The notes under the pieces are model-generated. The model was not told where the DNA came from. It ran no database searches and was given only the letters and a program-made list of their open reading frames with translations. This document shows, piece by piece, positions 42,116 through 53,885 of a stretch of 64,000 nucleotides of DNA (its first letter is position 1; each line of letters opens with the position of its first letter). This DNA comes from Isoetes taiwanensis (taxonomy: Eukaryota > Streptophyta > Lycopodiopsida > Isoetales > Isoetaceae), in the NCBI GenBank assembly GCA_021234155.1, contig JAJEKV010000060.1:2898451-2962450 (forward strand). The letters run 5' to 3'. Both the position numbers and the translations under genes were made by a program.

Positions 42116-42815
42116 TCATGAGAGGGCATATTCATGAGAGAACCAATTAGATATAATCTGTGACACCAATAAAAAAGGTTAGAAATATTTAAAGGAACAT
42201 GAGATGCAGCACATGCAAGGGAAGGCATACAACTTACATCCATATCTGTACCAGAGACAAGAGCTTCAACATATTTGTGCATAAATCCCATCACATACAA
42301 CCCACATGATATTAAATCGGGTTGCTGTGGCACCTCTACTTGTTGAATCCGAGTTACGTTATTTCTCTTCATGAAATCGACGCCTCTAGGGTTAACATTT
42401 GTGTGTGCAGCCTAGATACCACAAAATTTAGCAAACCGAAATAGCAAAGAAAAGAAAAGCAATAACTTAAAGTATTACATACCCTTTGATTGCTTTCTCA
42501 TTCGTCGTATAACCTGTAAGAGGGTTCAAGATATGAATTGCTGGTGCAGGGAGGATCTTGGAATCAGATGGTGCGAGCGTAAAAACAGCCAACACAAAAT
42601 GGTCATTCTCAAAGATAGGTACAAGGATATGATGGCATTTAGCTACCACAATCCTTTTCATTCCTGATTTAACTATTTCTATGACGTTAAGTGATCCTTC
42701 AGTTGATTTACTCTTCCTTTTGCTGCTGGTAGCTTCTCTAAACCTTATATAGTTGTAAGCAGGATAAAAAAATATTTTTCTCTTCCACTCTGAAGGCAAT
42801 GTGTCATATAAGCAC
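42116..42815 (-). pseudogene. Ulp1/C48 catalytic exons I, J and K
   Basis: Exon I reads CLYDTLPSEWKRKIFFYPAY and then HILVPIFENDHFVLAVF, with the presumed catalytic His in DHFVLAVF. IHILNPLTG follows, where the family usually has an Asp (DS), here Asn. Exon J reads QVEVPQQPDLISCGLYVMGF with the oxyanion Gln and catalytic Cys (SCGLYV). Exon K adds only IISNWFSHEYALS. J needs the acceptor ccctag at 42386-42391 to stay in phase. The J donor atggat|gtaagt matches the consensus exactly. Within these exons there is no stop or frameshift, so the protease part decayed least or was lost recently. Confidence 0.75.
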
Positions 42816-42851
42816 CTGGATTAGATTAAGGTTAACATTAGAGACATAGAA

Positions 42852-44673
42852 TGAAGAGAGTGTTCATGTAATATTGAATGGAATTTGTGGTGATCATGAT
42901 CAATCCAAGTCTATTGTATAAGATAGACTTGAAGAACAGATAATAAAAAAGGGAAAGTTCATGGTCTCAAAGGGAGGGATAGTTAAAGACATGGTATTCA
43001 GTGGTTTATATTATCAAAGACAAAAGGATAAAGGTTGCATATAATAGGGACCATTATAATTAGAAATTATCTTCGGGGGTTGAATCGTGTTAAGCCAAAA
43101 AAGGGCCTCTAGAAATATCAACTTTTTTTTTTTTTGCGGCAACTCTCAGATCGGTCCGGCATGTAGGCCGGACTGAAACAAATTAAATCAAGAAGAATTC
43201 TTCATATATAATTATCTGTAATATTCTTATGAGGCTTGCAGATCAATCCGAGCCGGCTTGAGCTGTCGTAGAAGTTATGTGAAGTGAAGATATTGTGAAT
43301 AGTGAATGTGTATCGCATCTTCTCCTGGTGCGGCACTATTGTGGCAATCTCTTCGCCATTGTGTGGCATTTGGAAAGTCGTCTGTGCATGTAGAGTTGCC
43401 CAGGCAATGTTGTATGGTCTCCGCCTTTCCCACATGCGCCCCTTTTTCCTCAGGGGGTGTTGCGGGCTTGGGATCACGGCGCGTGTGCTCTTCCAGCCTA
43501 GATTATGCCCCGAAGTTTATCACCACTCTTCTCCTTTCTTGTGGGTTCCTCTACCTCCTCCGCGTTACTTGCCCTTGGTCGCCAGGTGCATGCTTCGGAC
43601 GTTAAGTTCGTTGGAGGCTTAGCTCTTTGTGCTCACCTTGGAGGATTGGTATTGGGATGGTCAGCCTAGCCGTGGGAGTTCTTTCGAGCTCGCTTTGGTG
43701 CGAAAGGACAGTGGACCGCTATCGGGAACAAGTGGCGGGAGTATTCGCTACATATACCTATAGTCCCTCGTGGTGATGTGGTGGTGTGGTTTGGAAGGTT
43801 CATCCAGATGTTGTATCTTCTTGTTTTGTGCGATCTTGTTACCGGGTGTTGGCTATTCATGACCTCGCCCCTTCCGGGCAAGTGGTCTCCTTCTTAGGGT
43901 TCTCGATGGCTTCGGTTTGGGCGTGGACATGGAGCTCACTTCCCAAAAAAGGTTTGGTGCTTATGTGGCGGTGTGTGTGCACCGCCTCGTGGTGAATGTC
44001 CTTGTGAGTCGGTTTAGGCGGGTGTGAGCCCTCTTTGCCCTTGTTGTGGCCTTCATATTGAGACCGTGGAGCATTGTCCGGTTTTATGCCCTCATTTGCG
44101 TGGGTTGCAGGATTGGGTCGTGGTATTCTGTTTCGTGAGATTGAATAGCCAACACTTGCCGCTTCATGTGTATCCCGGTGTTTGGATAGTTAAAGCAAGC
44201 CTTGCATCCGTATGCGTGGCTTGGTTGGTGTGGTTGATTTGGAAGATAAAGGCGGTTGTGGATCTTCGGGGGGATTCAAGAACTTAACCTCTCGATTCCT
44301 CGACTCGGTACAAGCTATTTCAAAGCTTTTGGTGTTCGGGATTAGTAGAGCGGAAGTTTTCCATTTGGCGGGACTTCTTGGGTGTGGTAGATGGTGATGG
44401 TCAGTTTGTACAGCAGTAGAGTTGCAGTTGTTGTGGAGTGTCGAGGTATCACTGTCTCTTTGGGGCAGTTCTCCTTCCTCCTCACTTGCTTTGTAACATT
44501 ACCATTCTTTTAATATATTGCTGACACAGTTCTTCAAAAAAAAAAAATAGTGAATGTGTATCGAATTTTCAATGGTTATGAAATATTTCAGTTCATTGAT
44601 GTTTTAAACTATTCATGTCTATTGAGATAAGCTAGTGCAATATTTGAAAGTATATAGTAAACTCTATCTTTCA
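42852..44673 (+). repeat. Copia 1 left LTR, split by a LINE
   Basis: LTR sequence is 42852-43315 plus 44564-44673, about 574 bp without the insert, matching 49189-49757. Preceded by tagaa. Confidence 0.9.
43316..44547 (+). mobile_element. 5'-truncated LINE inserted in the copia 1 LTR
   Basis: Flanked by a perfect 17-bp target duplication atagtgaatgtgtatcg (43299-43315 and 44547-44563) and ended by a 12-base A tail. The body reads, with stops, a zf-RVT end: SPLCPCCGLHIETVEHCPVL (~44030) and VAWLVWLIWKIKAVVDL (~44215). GC-richer than its surroundings. Younger than the LTR it interrupts. Confidence 0.9.
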
Positions 44674-44674
44674 T

Positions 44675-44686
44675 TGGTATCAGAGC
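44675..44686 (+). other. Copia 1 primer-binding site
   Basis: tggtatcagagc, complementary to the 3' part of initiator tRNA-Met as used by most plant copia elements, lies one base after the left LTR. Confidence 0.9.
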
Positions 44687-44698
44687 TCTGGTTTGAAA

Positions 44699-45736
44699 AT
44701 GTCTACACGATTTGGTGCCAATTTACTAACTTCTATTGAAGTGTTTAAAGGAGAAGGTGGATTCCAGATCTGGAAACAAAGCATCAGGCAAGTACTGGAG
44801 TTTGAAAATTTGTGGTATCTTATTGATGAAGATGCTGTCAAAGCTTCACCTGGATCAAGTACAGAAGATTCAAATGCACAAGAAGGTGAGAGTTCAGAGG
44901 TTGGAAGACCAACAACAGAAGGGGGAAGTAATACCAGTGGTGCTGTTACTTCAAGATTGATTGCAGGAGTTGCAGGACAAAGTGAAGTCATGAAGATTAT
45001 GGAGGCTCAAGCTATAATAACAAGCAGGGTTGGAGCTGCAATCAAACTCAAATTAAGAGGTATGAGCTCTAAGAAAATGTGGGAATATTTGATCAAGCAG
45101 TATGAAGTAAAGACCTCGTCTCAGATAGATGTGTTAGAAAAACAGCTTAGAAAGCTTAAGCTATATGAGAAAGATAATATGACAGAATATTTAGAAAAGT
45201 TTCATTCGATAATAGCTGATCTTGAAGGAGCTAGAATTTTGTTGAATGAAGAATATCAAATATTGTCTCTGGCTAGAGCCGTGTCTCACAATGTTCAGTT
45301 GGCCACCTTGATAACGAATGTTGCCTCTTCAAAGGAGCACGCAATAAGGATGATCAGAACAGAATTTGAGCAAAGGAGAGGTGGAATTGAAGATAATAAT
45401 CAATCTGCTGAAATTTTGTACACTGCAAAATAAAAAAGAAAAGGAATTATCAGTAAAGAAAAACTAAGGCCATGCTTTAATTGTCATCAATATGGACATT
45501 TGAAGATAGACTGCCCCAATGAGACCAAAATAATCAAATGCTTCAATTGTGATGGTGAGGGCCATATAGCAGCAAATTATCCAAGCCCTAAGAGTACAGT
45601 TGGAAGAGGCCGAGGTAAAGAAAGAAGTGCCAACATCAGAGGAGGTTTTAGAAGAGGAAAAATCAGAGGAAATCCAGCTATGAATATAGTACAAGAGAAG
45701 GAAGCAAATGAAGAGAAGAAGAGCTCGATGAAATAG
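44699..45736 (+). pseudogene. Copia 1 gag (capsid and nucleocapsid)
   Basis: ATG at 44699 starts MSTRFGANLLTSIEVFKGEG and FQIWKQSIRQVLEFENLWYL, the typical copia capsid start (UBN2-like). The frame meets TAA at 45431-45433, then continues in the same frame into two zinc knuckles: CFNCHQYGHLKIDC (canonical C-x2-C-x4-H-x4-C) and CFNCDGEGHIAANY, in which the last Cys is Tyr. A basic GRGRGKERS tail follows. The single nonsense codon and the lost Cys make it defective. Confidence 0.85.
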
Positions 45737-45777
45737 CTGAGGTAAATCATGATAATATCTTATCTGTTTCAGATATT

Positions 45778-48700
45778 TTGGATAAAAGCAATAACAAACT
45801 TATGATAATAGATTCAGGAGCAGAGAAAACCGTGACATGCAATTCAAATGTTTTAAAAAATTGCAAGAAGTTTGGAGCTGGACATGTACAATTAGGAGAT
45901 GGAGCTTTGCAAAAAATTGAAGACACTGGAGTTTTGGAGATCTTTGATCTAAAAGGGAAAGCTGTTCAACTGAAGGAAGTTTTGTGTGTGCCAAATCTAG
46001 TTAGAAATTTAATTTCTGTATGCCAGTTAGTTGACCGTGGTTATAAGGTCGTGTTTGAGAAACTCGAATGTAAAATCCTATTTGGAAATGAATTAAAGTT
46101 TGTTGGAAAAAGAGTTGGCAATTTGTGTGGTCTTGATCTTGAGCATCTGCCTACCTTAAATGTGATAGAATATGATTCTTTAAATACTTGGCATGCTCGA
46201 TTATGCCACACCAATATGATCAATATGGAGATGATGGCAAACAAAGGCATAATAGCAGCAAAGAATGAAGACATAAAAAAGACATTATGTGCAGGCTGTA
46301 TTTTGAGAAAGCAGACAAGGTTACCATTTAAAAAATCAACTAAAGGAGCAAAGGGAATCTTGGATTTAGTCCACACAGATTTGTGTGGACCTATAAATGT
46401 CACTAGCATGACTGGAAATAGATACTTCATGACATTCATAGACGATTTTAGCAGAAAGACTCAATGCTACTGTTTGAAAACCAAGGACCAGGCATGTGAT
46501 GCACTAAAATTATTTGTTGCAGAGGTACAAATTCAAACAGGGAGGAAGGTGAAGTGCATAAGATCAGACAGAGGAGGTGAGTATTTATCTTATGAATTCA
46601 AAAAATTTTGTGCTGACAATATAGAATTAGAAGGCAAATGACTTGCAGATTTTCTCATCAACTAAATGGAGTGGCCGAAAGGAAAAATAGAACAATTCTA
46701 AATGCTGTTAAGTCATGATAAAATACTCAGGACTTCCAAATTTTATCTGGGATGAGGCAGTAAAAGCTGTTGTTCATGTTCAGAATTTGTTACCAAATTC
46801 CAGCATAAAGGGAGCTGTTCCAGAGATGTTATGGTCAGGTAAAATACCCTGTTACGATCATTTAAGGGCATATGGCTGTCGTGCCTTTGCATATGTACCT
46901 AAGGAGCTGACAAAAAAGCTAGATAACAGAGCATGCATATTATATTTAGTTGGATATGACTGGAACTCCAAAGGCTGGAGATTATATGATCCTGAAAAAA
47001 GAAAAATTGTAATCAGCCGAGATGTCATATTTGATGAGCAGCAATATTATAAAAGAATTCCAAAGGTTAACATGGAAAATAATTCTGAGAGCACAAACTC
47101 TATGGTACAAGAGGAAAAAAGAGACACAGTAGTTCCTGAGAAAGATACAAGTAAACAAAGGATGGTTCACTTTGATGATGACAGTGAATGTGGTGATGAT
47201 CAAATAGTGTCAGGGCAGCACACTAGTAATGACACATTGTCAGAAATTATGCAAGAAATTAATCATTTGGAATCAGACCTTGATAATAAGTCTGTAGCAG
47301 GAATAGAGCAGGGAAATAAAGTTACTGAAATTATGGAACCAAAAAGAAGACAAAAAAGGACAGAAGCTCAAATCTTTAAGGATGAAAATAGGGGACTGCT
47401 GGAATTGCATGGTAGAAATGAAGGTGGAAAAAGTAAGAGACTTCATACTCATGAAGGGGAATTACGTGGTGTATTTGACATACTTGTTTTGGAAAATTCA
47501 GAGGTACCAAAGAATTATCATGATGCAGTAAGTGGAAAAAATGCAAAACAGTGGCTAGAAGCTATGAATGAGGAGATGAATGCATTTAAGAGAACAAATA
47601 CGTATGATCTTGTTGATCATCCTGAAAACAAAAATATTATAGGCAATAAGTGGGTGTTTAGGATTAAGCCAGGAAGTAATGGCAAACCTAACAAATTTAA
47701 GGCCAGGTTAGTGGCACAAGGTTTTACTCAGAAGCGTGGCTATGATTATGATGAGACTTTTTCCCCATTGGTCAAAATAAATAGTCTGAGAATTCTTTTG
47801 TCAATTGCTCGTGTGATCTGGAAATACATCATATGGATGTCAGTACAACATTTTTGAATAAAATTAGAAGAGGAGATATACTTGAGACAAGCACCAGGTT
47901 TTGAAACAGAAAAAAGGAAAAGTGTGGAAGCTAAAAAGAGCAGTATATGGTTTGAAACAATCCCGGAGGGAATGGTACAAATGCATGAATGGTTACTTGC
48001 AAGAGCAAGGATTTGAAAAGCTTAACTATGATGGAAATTTATACAGATATAGAAATGGAGATGAATGGTGCATCATTGCTCTTTATGTTGATGACAACAT
48101 AATGATTGCTAAAGGTACAAGAACCTTGAATCATTGTAAAAGCATTTTGAATAGAGGATTCCAAATGACAGATCTTGGTGAATTAAGGAGATTCTTGGGA
48201 ATTGAAGTTTACAGGGATAGGAACAAGCAAGTATTAGTACTGAGTCAAAGAATACATATTGAAAACATGTTGGAAAATTTTGGCATGAAGGATTGTAATT
48301 GTGCAGACACACCAATAATACCTGGACATAAGATATCAGAGCAGCAGTGTCCCCAGACAGAAGAAGAAATGAGACAGATGGAAAAAACACCTTATAGATC
48401 ACTTATTGGATGCTTATCCTATGTTGCTAATTGCACCAGACCTGACATAGTCTTCGCAGTAAACCTACTAAGTAGATATAATCATAATCCAGGAAGGATA
48501 CATTGGACAGCAGCAAAGCGTATATTGAGGTATTTAAAAGGTACAATGGATTTTGGGATTATGTACAATCTGAATGATTTGAGTTTACATGCTTATTGTG
48601 ATGCTGATTGGGGAGGTGATCTGGATCAAAGAAAATCTACTTCAGGTTATTTAATAATGCTAGGTGAAGCTCCCATAGCCTGGAAATGTAAAAAACAAAC

Positions 48701-49046
48701 CAGCATAGCTTTATCAAGTGCAGAGGCTGAATATAACTCAGCCTCTTTGACAGTTAGGGAAGTCGTTGGGGAAAGAAGACTGATGAATGAGTTGGGATAC
48801 AGCCAAATGAAAGCTACTGCTATGTTTTGTGATAATACTAGTTGCATAGCTATGTCTAAGAATCCAGTTCAGCATGAAAGGTCTAAGCATATAGAATTGG
48901 AGATACATTTCATACAAGACATGGTAAACAAAAATTTGATACAGATGCAATATGTTTGCACAGATGAACAAAAAGCAGACATCCTAACAAAAGCCCTGCC
49001 AGTACATAGATTTATAAAGATAAGAGAGTTGAAGAGAGTTGAAGAG
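45778..49046 (+). pseudogene. Copia 1 pol: protease, integrase, RT, RNase H
   Basis: Protease active site IIDSGAEKTVTC (~45810). Integrase: HARLCHTN...CAGCILRKQTRLPF zinc finger, DLCGP and FIDDFSRK, SDRGGEYLSYEF (~46180-46600). Stop/frameshift at 46640; then GVAERKNRTIL. RT: KWVFRIKPGSNGKPNKFKAR (~47650), two frameshifts around the MDVSTTFLN Asp motif (47835-47880), and LYVDDNIMIA (~48080). RNase H: DADWGGDLDQRKSTSGY (48600), SSAEAEYNSA, DNTSCIAMSKNP, HIELEIHFIQD. The last codons run into copied Ulp1-gene sequence, so the normal C-terminus is lost. Confidence 0.88.
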
Positions 49047-49188
49047 ACTCTTCCTTTTGCTGCTGGTAGCTTCTCTAAACCTTATATAGTTGTAAGCAGG
49101 ATAAAAAAATATTTTTCTCTTCCACTCTGAAGGCAATGTGTCATACAAGCACCTGGATTAGATTAAGGTTAACATTAGAGACATAGAA
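49047..49188 (+). repeat. Copy of the flanking Ulp1 exon inside copia 1
   Basis: 142 bp (actcttccttttgctgctgg to gacatagaa) are the same as 42710-42851, which is the 5' part of exon I, its acceptor and the tagaa target site. Here they lie between the RNase H end and the right LTR. On the minus strand the copied acceptor (aatccag|gtgcttgt) is intact, so this is a potential decoy exon within the same intron. Confidence 0.9.
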
Positions 49189-49757
49189 TGAAGAGAGTGT
49201 TCATGTAATATTGAATGGAATTTGTGGTGATCATGATCAATCCAAGTCTATCGTATAAGATAGACTTGAAGAACAGATAATAAAAAAGGGGAAGTTCATG
49301 GTCTCAAAGGGAGGGATGGTTAAAGACATGGTATTCAGTGGTTTATATTTATCGAAGATAAAAGGATAAAGATTGCCTATAATAGGGACCATTATAATTA
49401 GAAATTATCTTTGGGGGTCGAATCATGTTAAGCCAAAAAAAGGCCTCTAGAAATATCAACTTTTTTTTTTTTGCGGCAACTCTCAGATCGGTCCGACATG
49501 TAGGCTGGACTGAGATAAATTAAATCAAAAAGAATTCCTCATATATGATTATCTGTAATATTCTTATGAGGCTTGCAGATCAATCTGAACCTGCTTGAGT
49601 TGTCGTAGAAGTTATGTGAAGTGAAGACATTGTGAATAATGAATGTGTATCGAATTTTCAATGATTATGAAATATTTTAGTTCAATGATGTTTTAAACTA
49701 TTCATGTCTATTGAGATAAGCTAGTGCAATAAAGTATATAGTAAACTCTATTTTTCA
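49189..49757 (+). repeat. Copia 1 right LTR
   Basis: 569 bp, starts tgaagagagtgttc, ends ctctatttttca, followed by tagaa. The normal polypurine tract before it is missing; instead it is preceded by a copy of the outer left flank (49047-49188). Confidence 0.9.
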
Positions 49758-49800
49758 TAGAATAACAACAAATACAACTCAGTAACAACTAGGTTATTAC

Positions 49801-50044
49801 CTGCCATAAAGATCCACTAAGTGGCTACTCATTTTAGAGTTAGTTGCACATAAAACTGATATGTCAGATGCAACCAGTTTCAGTGGAGCCAGTGGACAGT
49901 TCTTGAATGGCGTGAATTCCATAAGTTTATTCTTGTCGTCATTTCTATTATCAGATCCAAGATGTTGGTGTCATATTAACAATTGATCCATGACAAAAAA
50001 ACATAAATTGATACCTTCCAATTTCTGTAACCAGTGGTTTAGAC
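49801..50044 (-). pseudogene. Exons G and H of the RING-Ulp1 gene
   Basis: G (50015-50044) encodes SKPLVTEIG, H (49801-49944) encodes NDDKNKLMEFTPFKNCPLAP and LKLVASDISVLCATN to LVDLYG. Both are phase 2 in and out. H leads the Ulp1 fold; its donor ggcag|gtaataac opens the intron that contains copia 1. H plus I join as DLYGR-CLYDTL without a gap. Confidence 0.7.
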
Positions 50045-50110
50045 CTACAAAACAAGTAAAATCTAATAAGCTACTGAAGTATAACTAAATAAAGGTAAGC
50101 TAGCAATTAC

Positions 50111-50188
50111 CGTTTTGCAGCGGATGTCCCTGCTCTGGTTTGCACTCTCCTTTTTCCAGTTGTTTTGGCATCAGCTTTGACCATAAAT
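50111..50188 (-). pseudogene. Exon F, downstream half (after the copia 2 insertion)
   Basis: Encodes VKADAKTTGKRRVQTRAGTS then AAKR, a basic stretch that looks like a nuclear localisation signal, and ends at a donor acg|gtaattgc. 50184-50188 (taaat) is one copy of the target duplication. Joined to 55889-55966 the reading frame is continuous (KEFM-VKAD). Confidence 0.8.
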
Positions 50189-50934
50189 TGTTAGAAATAG
50201 ACAACTTGGTAGTTATAATTTTCCAACCTTTCAACAATGTCTAGCACAAAAACGACTTCAATAACTACTTGTTTCAATTGTCTTTATTCACACACAAACT
50301 TGGGAGCCAAGAGATGGTCACTAATCCCAAGTAAAACAAACAAGTAGAAATAATCTCCCTTGAACTAGAAATAATCTAGCTTCAATCTAATAAGCTCATA
50401 ATATTTCCTTATGAACTTCACAATGTCTCTAATAGATCAATCCTTTAATTTACTCAAATAAACCTTTGAACACCATTATAGTGATCTTACTGTAGCTATA
50501 GTATTGACCAAAGTACTGTAGCTAATTTGACCAACTGCTCGACCTTAGGAAATCCGCTGAAACTTCTTCAGTGCAATCGATACCTACAAGTTAACTCCTC
50601 CATCATTCTTATATGTTCATTCCGACGGTGCAGGGGAGGATAGCTGGTCAAGTTTTCCTGCTAAAGTTAGAGATGTCGCGTTCTTTCTTTATCCCACAGG
50701 CTCGTCGGTAAATATCGGCTGCCTTTCAATTATCCCACAGGCTTGTTGTGAGAAATCGGCCTTTGTTCAAACCATTGAACCATGGATCCAAAAATGAATA
50801 AACATTTCATTCTTGAATTAACCTTAGACCCAAGTTAGGCTCAAGTAGAAGAAACTCTGCAACACTGTAGAAGATAGTCCTGTACTCTTGGTCAACCTTG
50901 GTTTTGTCAACTGTAAGCTGAACAAAAACTAACA
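50189..50934 (-). repeat. Copia 2 3' LTR
   Basis: 746 bp, near-identical to 55144-55888. Differences seen include a/c in gctatagtattg versus gctacagtattg and a one-base gap in cggctgcctttc versus cggctcctttc. Confidence 0.95.
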
Positions 50935-50946
50935 CTCCTCCTTTCA
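50935..50946 (-). other. Copia 2 polypurine tract
   Basis: Minus strand gaaaggaggag directly abuts the 3' LTR, the expected plus-strand primer position. Confidence 0.8.
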
Positions 50947-50951
50947 GCTTA

Positions 50952-53885
50952 CTAGTTGAGAACATTCAGATTGTTCCTGAATTGTTTAAATTTATTTTCT
51001 GCAAGTGCCTTTGTAAAAATGTCAGCAATTTGCTTAGCAGTGTCAACATATTTCATTTGGATATACCCTTTGTCTGCAAGATCCCTGATGAAATGAATGT
51101 TCAGTTCGATATGCTTTGTTCTCTCATGTGCAACTGGATTTTTAACTATAGCAATGCAGCTCTGACTATCTGTCATGACTTCTACTGCTTCAACCTGCTC
51201 ACATTTCAATTCATCCAACAATCTTTTCAACCAAACAACCTCCTTGGCAACTAAAGAAGCAGCTGCATATTCTGCTTCAGCTGAACTCATAGCTATGGCA
51301 GACTGCTTCTTACATTTCCAAGTTATAACTCCACCACCTAGAAATATTGCATACCCTGAAGTAGATTTTCTACATTCCAAGTCTCCTCCCCAGTCTGCAT
51401 CACTGTAGGCTAATAATTTCAAACTGTTAGTATTATAACAAATGCCATGATGTTGAGTACCTTTCAAGTATTTAAGAACACGTTTTCCAGTCTCCCAGAG
51501 TTCTTTTGTAGGGTCATGACATTTTCTGCTCAATATATTTACTGCATATGCTATATCAGGTCTTGTGCTATTAGCCAAATAGAGTAAACAACCAACTAAA
51601 GCTCTATAAGGAATAAGTTCCATTTCTGCCATCTCCTTTTCACTTTGAGTTTGATTATCTGTCAATCTATGCCCTGGCAGCATGGGAATCTTCACTGCAT
51701 TTGCACTTTCTAGATTGAACCTGTTTAGCATATTTCCACATGTTTACTTTGACTTAGCTTCAAGATATTTTCCCTTTTGTTTCTGAAAACTTCAATTCCT
51801 AAAAACTTTTTCAATTCTCCAAGATCTGTCATTTGGAACCGAGATTTAAGAACATTTTTGCACTCATTTAATATGCTCATAGCATTGGCTACCATGATAC
51901 AATCATCCACATAAAGTGCAATGATACAAAAATTGTCTCCCTTTTCAAATCTGTATAAGTTCCCATCATTTTTTAATTTTTCAAAGTTCTGCTCTTTCAA
52001 AAAATGGTCCATGCATAGATACCACTCTCGTGGTGATTGCTTTAAGCCATAAACAACCCTATTTAACTTCCATACCATACCTTTGTTTACCTCAAACCCA
52101 GGTGGCTGCTTCATGTAAGCCTCTTCTTCAAGAGTGGCATTTAAGAAGGCAGTTTTTACATCCATGTGATGCAATTCTAATTCCAAAGCATTTGCCATTG
52201 CCAAAAGGACCCTGATACTTGTGAGTTTTACAATAGGAGAATAAGTTTCCTCATAATCTTTTCCTTTCTTTTGAGTGAACCCTTGAGCTACCAATCTTGC
52301 TTTGTATTTTTTTGTACCATCAGGATTTTCTTTGATTCTGAATATCCATTTGCTACCAATAATGTTTTTCCCTACCTCAGCTTTGACAAGATTATATGTT
52401 TGTGTATCCTTAAATGAGTCCAGTTCCTCTTTCATAGCCTTCAACCATTCCCTTTTATTTTTGCTATTCTGTACTTCTTCATAATTTTCTGGTATTAATT
52501 CATTTTCTAGAATAGTCATTATTTGCTCATAAGGTACTTCTTGCTTTCTTTCAATTCTTCTGCTTCTGCCTTCTTCAGTTCTTCCATATGATGCTTCTCC
52601 TAGATTTGCCTCTTCAATCAATCTTTCAGCCTGTGTTTTCCTTCTTCTTGTCAAACTTTCCTTTGCATTTTCAGTTTCAGGTGCAAGCTCAACAGGTATC
52701 TCAGGTTTGTTAAGCTCTTGTGCACTTACTCCTTCAATATCAGGGACTATATCAGGAATATTATCACATTCTACATTGTCTCTTTCTTCAATGTCATCCA
52801 GATCTAAATCTTTATCATTCTTCTCATTTGAAACACTGGTTTGTTCCTCGACCTTAAGTCCTTGCTTATATTTATCTTTGTAAGCTATTTTCTCATTGAA
52901 TATGACATCTCTGCTGACCATGATAATTCTCTTTTCTGGGATAAAAACCCCGTAACCTTAGACTCAGAATCATAACCAACAAGAAACCCAACCTCTGCCT
53001 TGTCATCTAATTTTTTCCTTAATTCTGCTGGCTTAAGAGACAGCCATATGCTTTGAACATATCAAATGATAATTTTTCATAAGGATTCCAAACTAAATTT
53101 GGTACTTTACCTTTTAGACTTGCAGATGGCAATATATTTTGAACTTGAATTGCAGTCCTAAGAGCTTCCTCCCATAAATTTCTTGGCAGTCCACTTTGCT
53201 TCAACATTGCTCTAACTGCATCCATTACAATCCTGTTCTTTCTTTCAGCAACCCCATTTTGTTGGGGACTATACCTGCATGTTAACTGCCTCTTAATGCC
53301 ATGTTTAATACAAAAGTGCCTGAATTTTTCTGATAAATACTCTCCTCCTCGATCAGATCTTATGCACTTAATTTTTTCTCCAGTTTCTCTTTCTACCTCA
53401 GCCACAAATTGCTTGAAGGCTTGCAAAGCTTGAGATTTTCTTGTAAGACAATATATTTTACATTTTCTACTATAATCATCAATGAATGTGATAAAGTATC
53501 TGTGATTTGTTCTACTTCTTACATTCAGAGGGCCACACAAGTCTGCATGAACAAGTTCCAACACCTGGCTTGCCTTTGATTCTCTTTTCTTGAATGGTAA
53601 TCGATTTAGTTTGCCTATGGCACATCCTTCACATATATGATTCTCTTCTTCATTGTCATTATAATTTATGACACCTAATTTCTTCAAGACTTTCAGATTA
53701 TGAAAATGTGTATGGGCCAATCTGTTGTGCCATAAATCTAAGTTTGTTTCTTGAATGATGTTAACATTGTTTGCTATAAGACCATTCATATTTCCAACTC
53801 TCTTTGCTCGAAATTTCAAGATTCCATTCGTAAGAACATTACATTCCTTTGAGTCAAATGTAACTTTATATCCTAAGGCACACAT
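50952..53885 (-). pseudogene. Copia 2 pol: integrase, RT, RNase H in three frames
   Basis: 53885-53019: integrase with HNRLAHTH...CEGCAIGKLNRLPF, DLCGPL, FIDDYSRKCK, SDRGGEYLSEKF and ERKNRIV, i.e. zinc finger and the D,D,E residues intact. A frameshift at GCL (53040) is followed by the C-terminal part in another frame. 52921-51725: KWIFRIKENPDGTKKYKARL, MDVKTAFLNATLEEE, LYVDDCIMVAN. A frameshift near 51730 then 51731-50952: DADWGGDLECRKSTSGY, SSAEAEYAAA, MTDSQSCIAI, HIELNIHFIRDLAD. All catalytic residues are present; three frame breaks remain. Confidence 0.9.

Larger units (their letters stand above)
42852..49757 (+). mobile_element. Ty1/copia retrotransposon 1 (plus strand), with nested LINE
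   Basis: LTRs 42852-44673 (interrupted by a LINE) and 49189-49757, both starting tgaagagagtg and ending tttca. The 5-bp target duplication tagaa flanks the outer ends (42847-42851, 49758-49762). Primer-binding site tggtatcagagc follows the left LTR. Gag, protease, integrase, RT and RNase H are in copia order. Several stops and frameshifts. By eye the LTRs differ at roughly 30 positions in 570, so it is older than copia 2. It sits in the H/I intron of the RING-Ulp1 gene, antisense to it. Confidence 0.92.

Noticed and set aside
42706-43315. Left LTR of copia 1 starting at 42710, where similarity to the right side begins
   Set aside because: That start lacks TG and a target duplication; tgaagagag at 42852 preceded by tagaa fits, and the extra 142 bp are exon I sequence.
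43302-44397. Overlapping plus-strand frames of 60-106 codons as host genes
   Set aside because: They are fragments of the LINE inserted in the copia 1 LTR, bounded by a target duplication and an A-tail.
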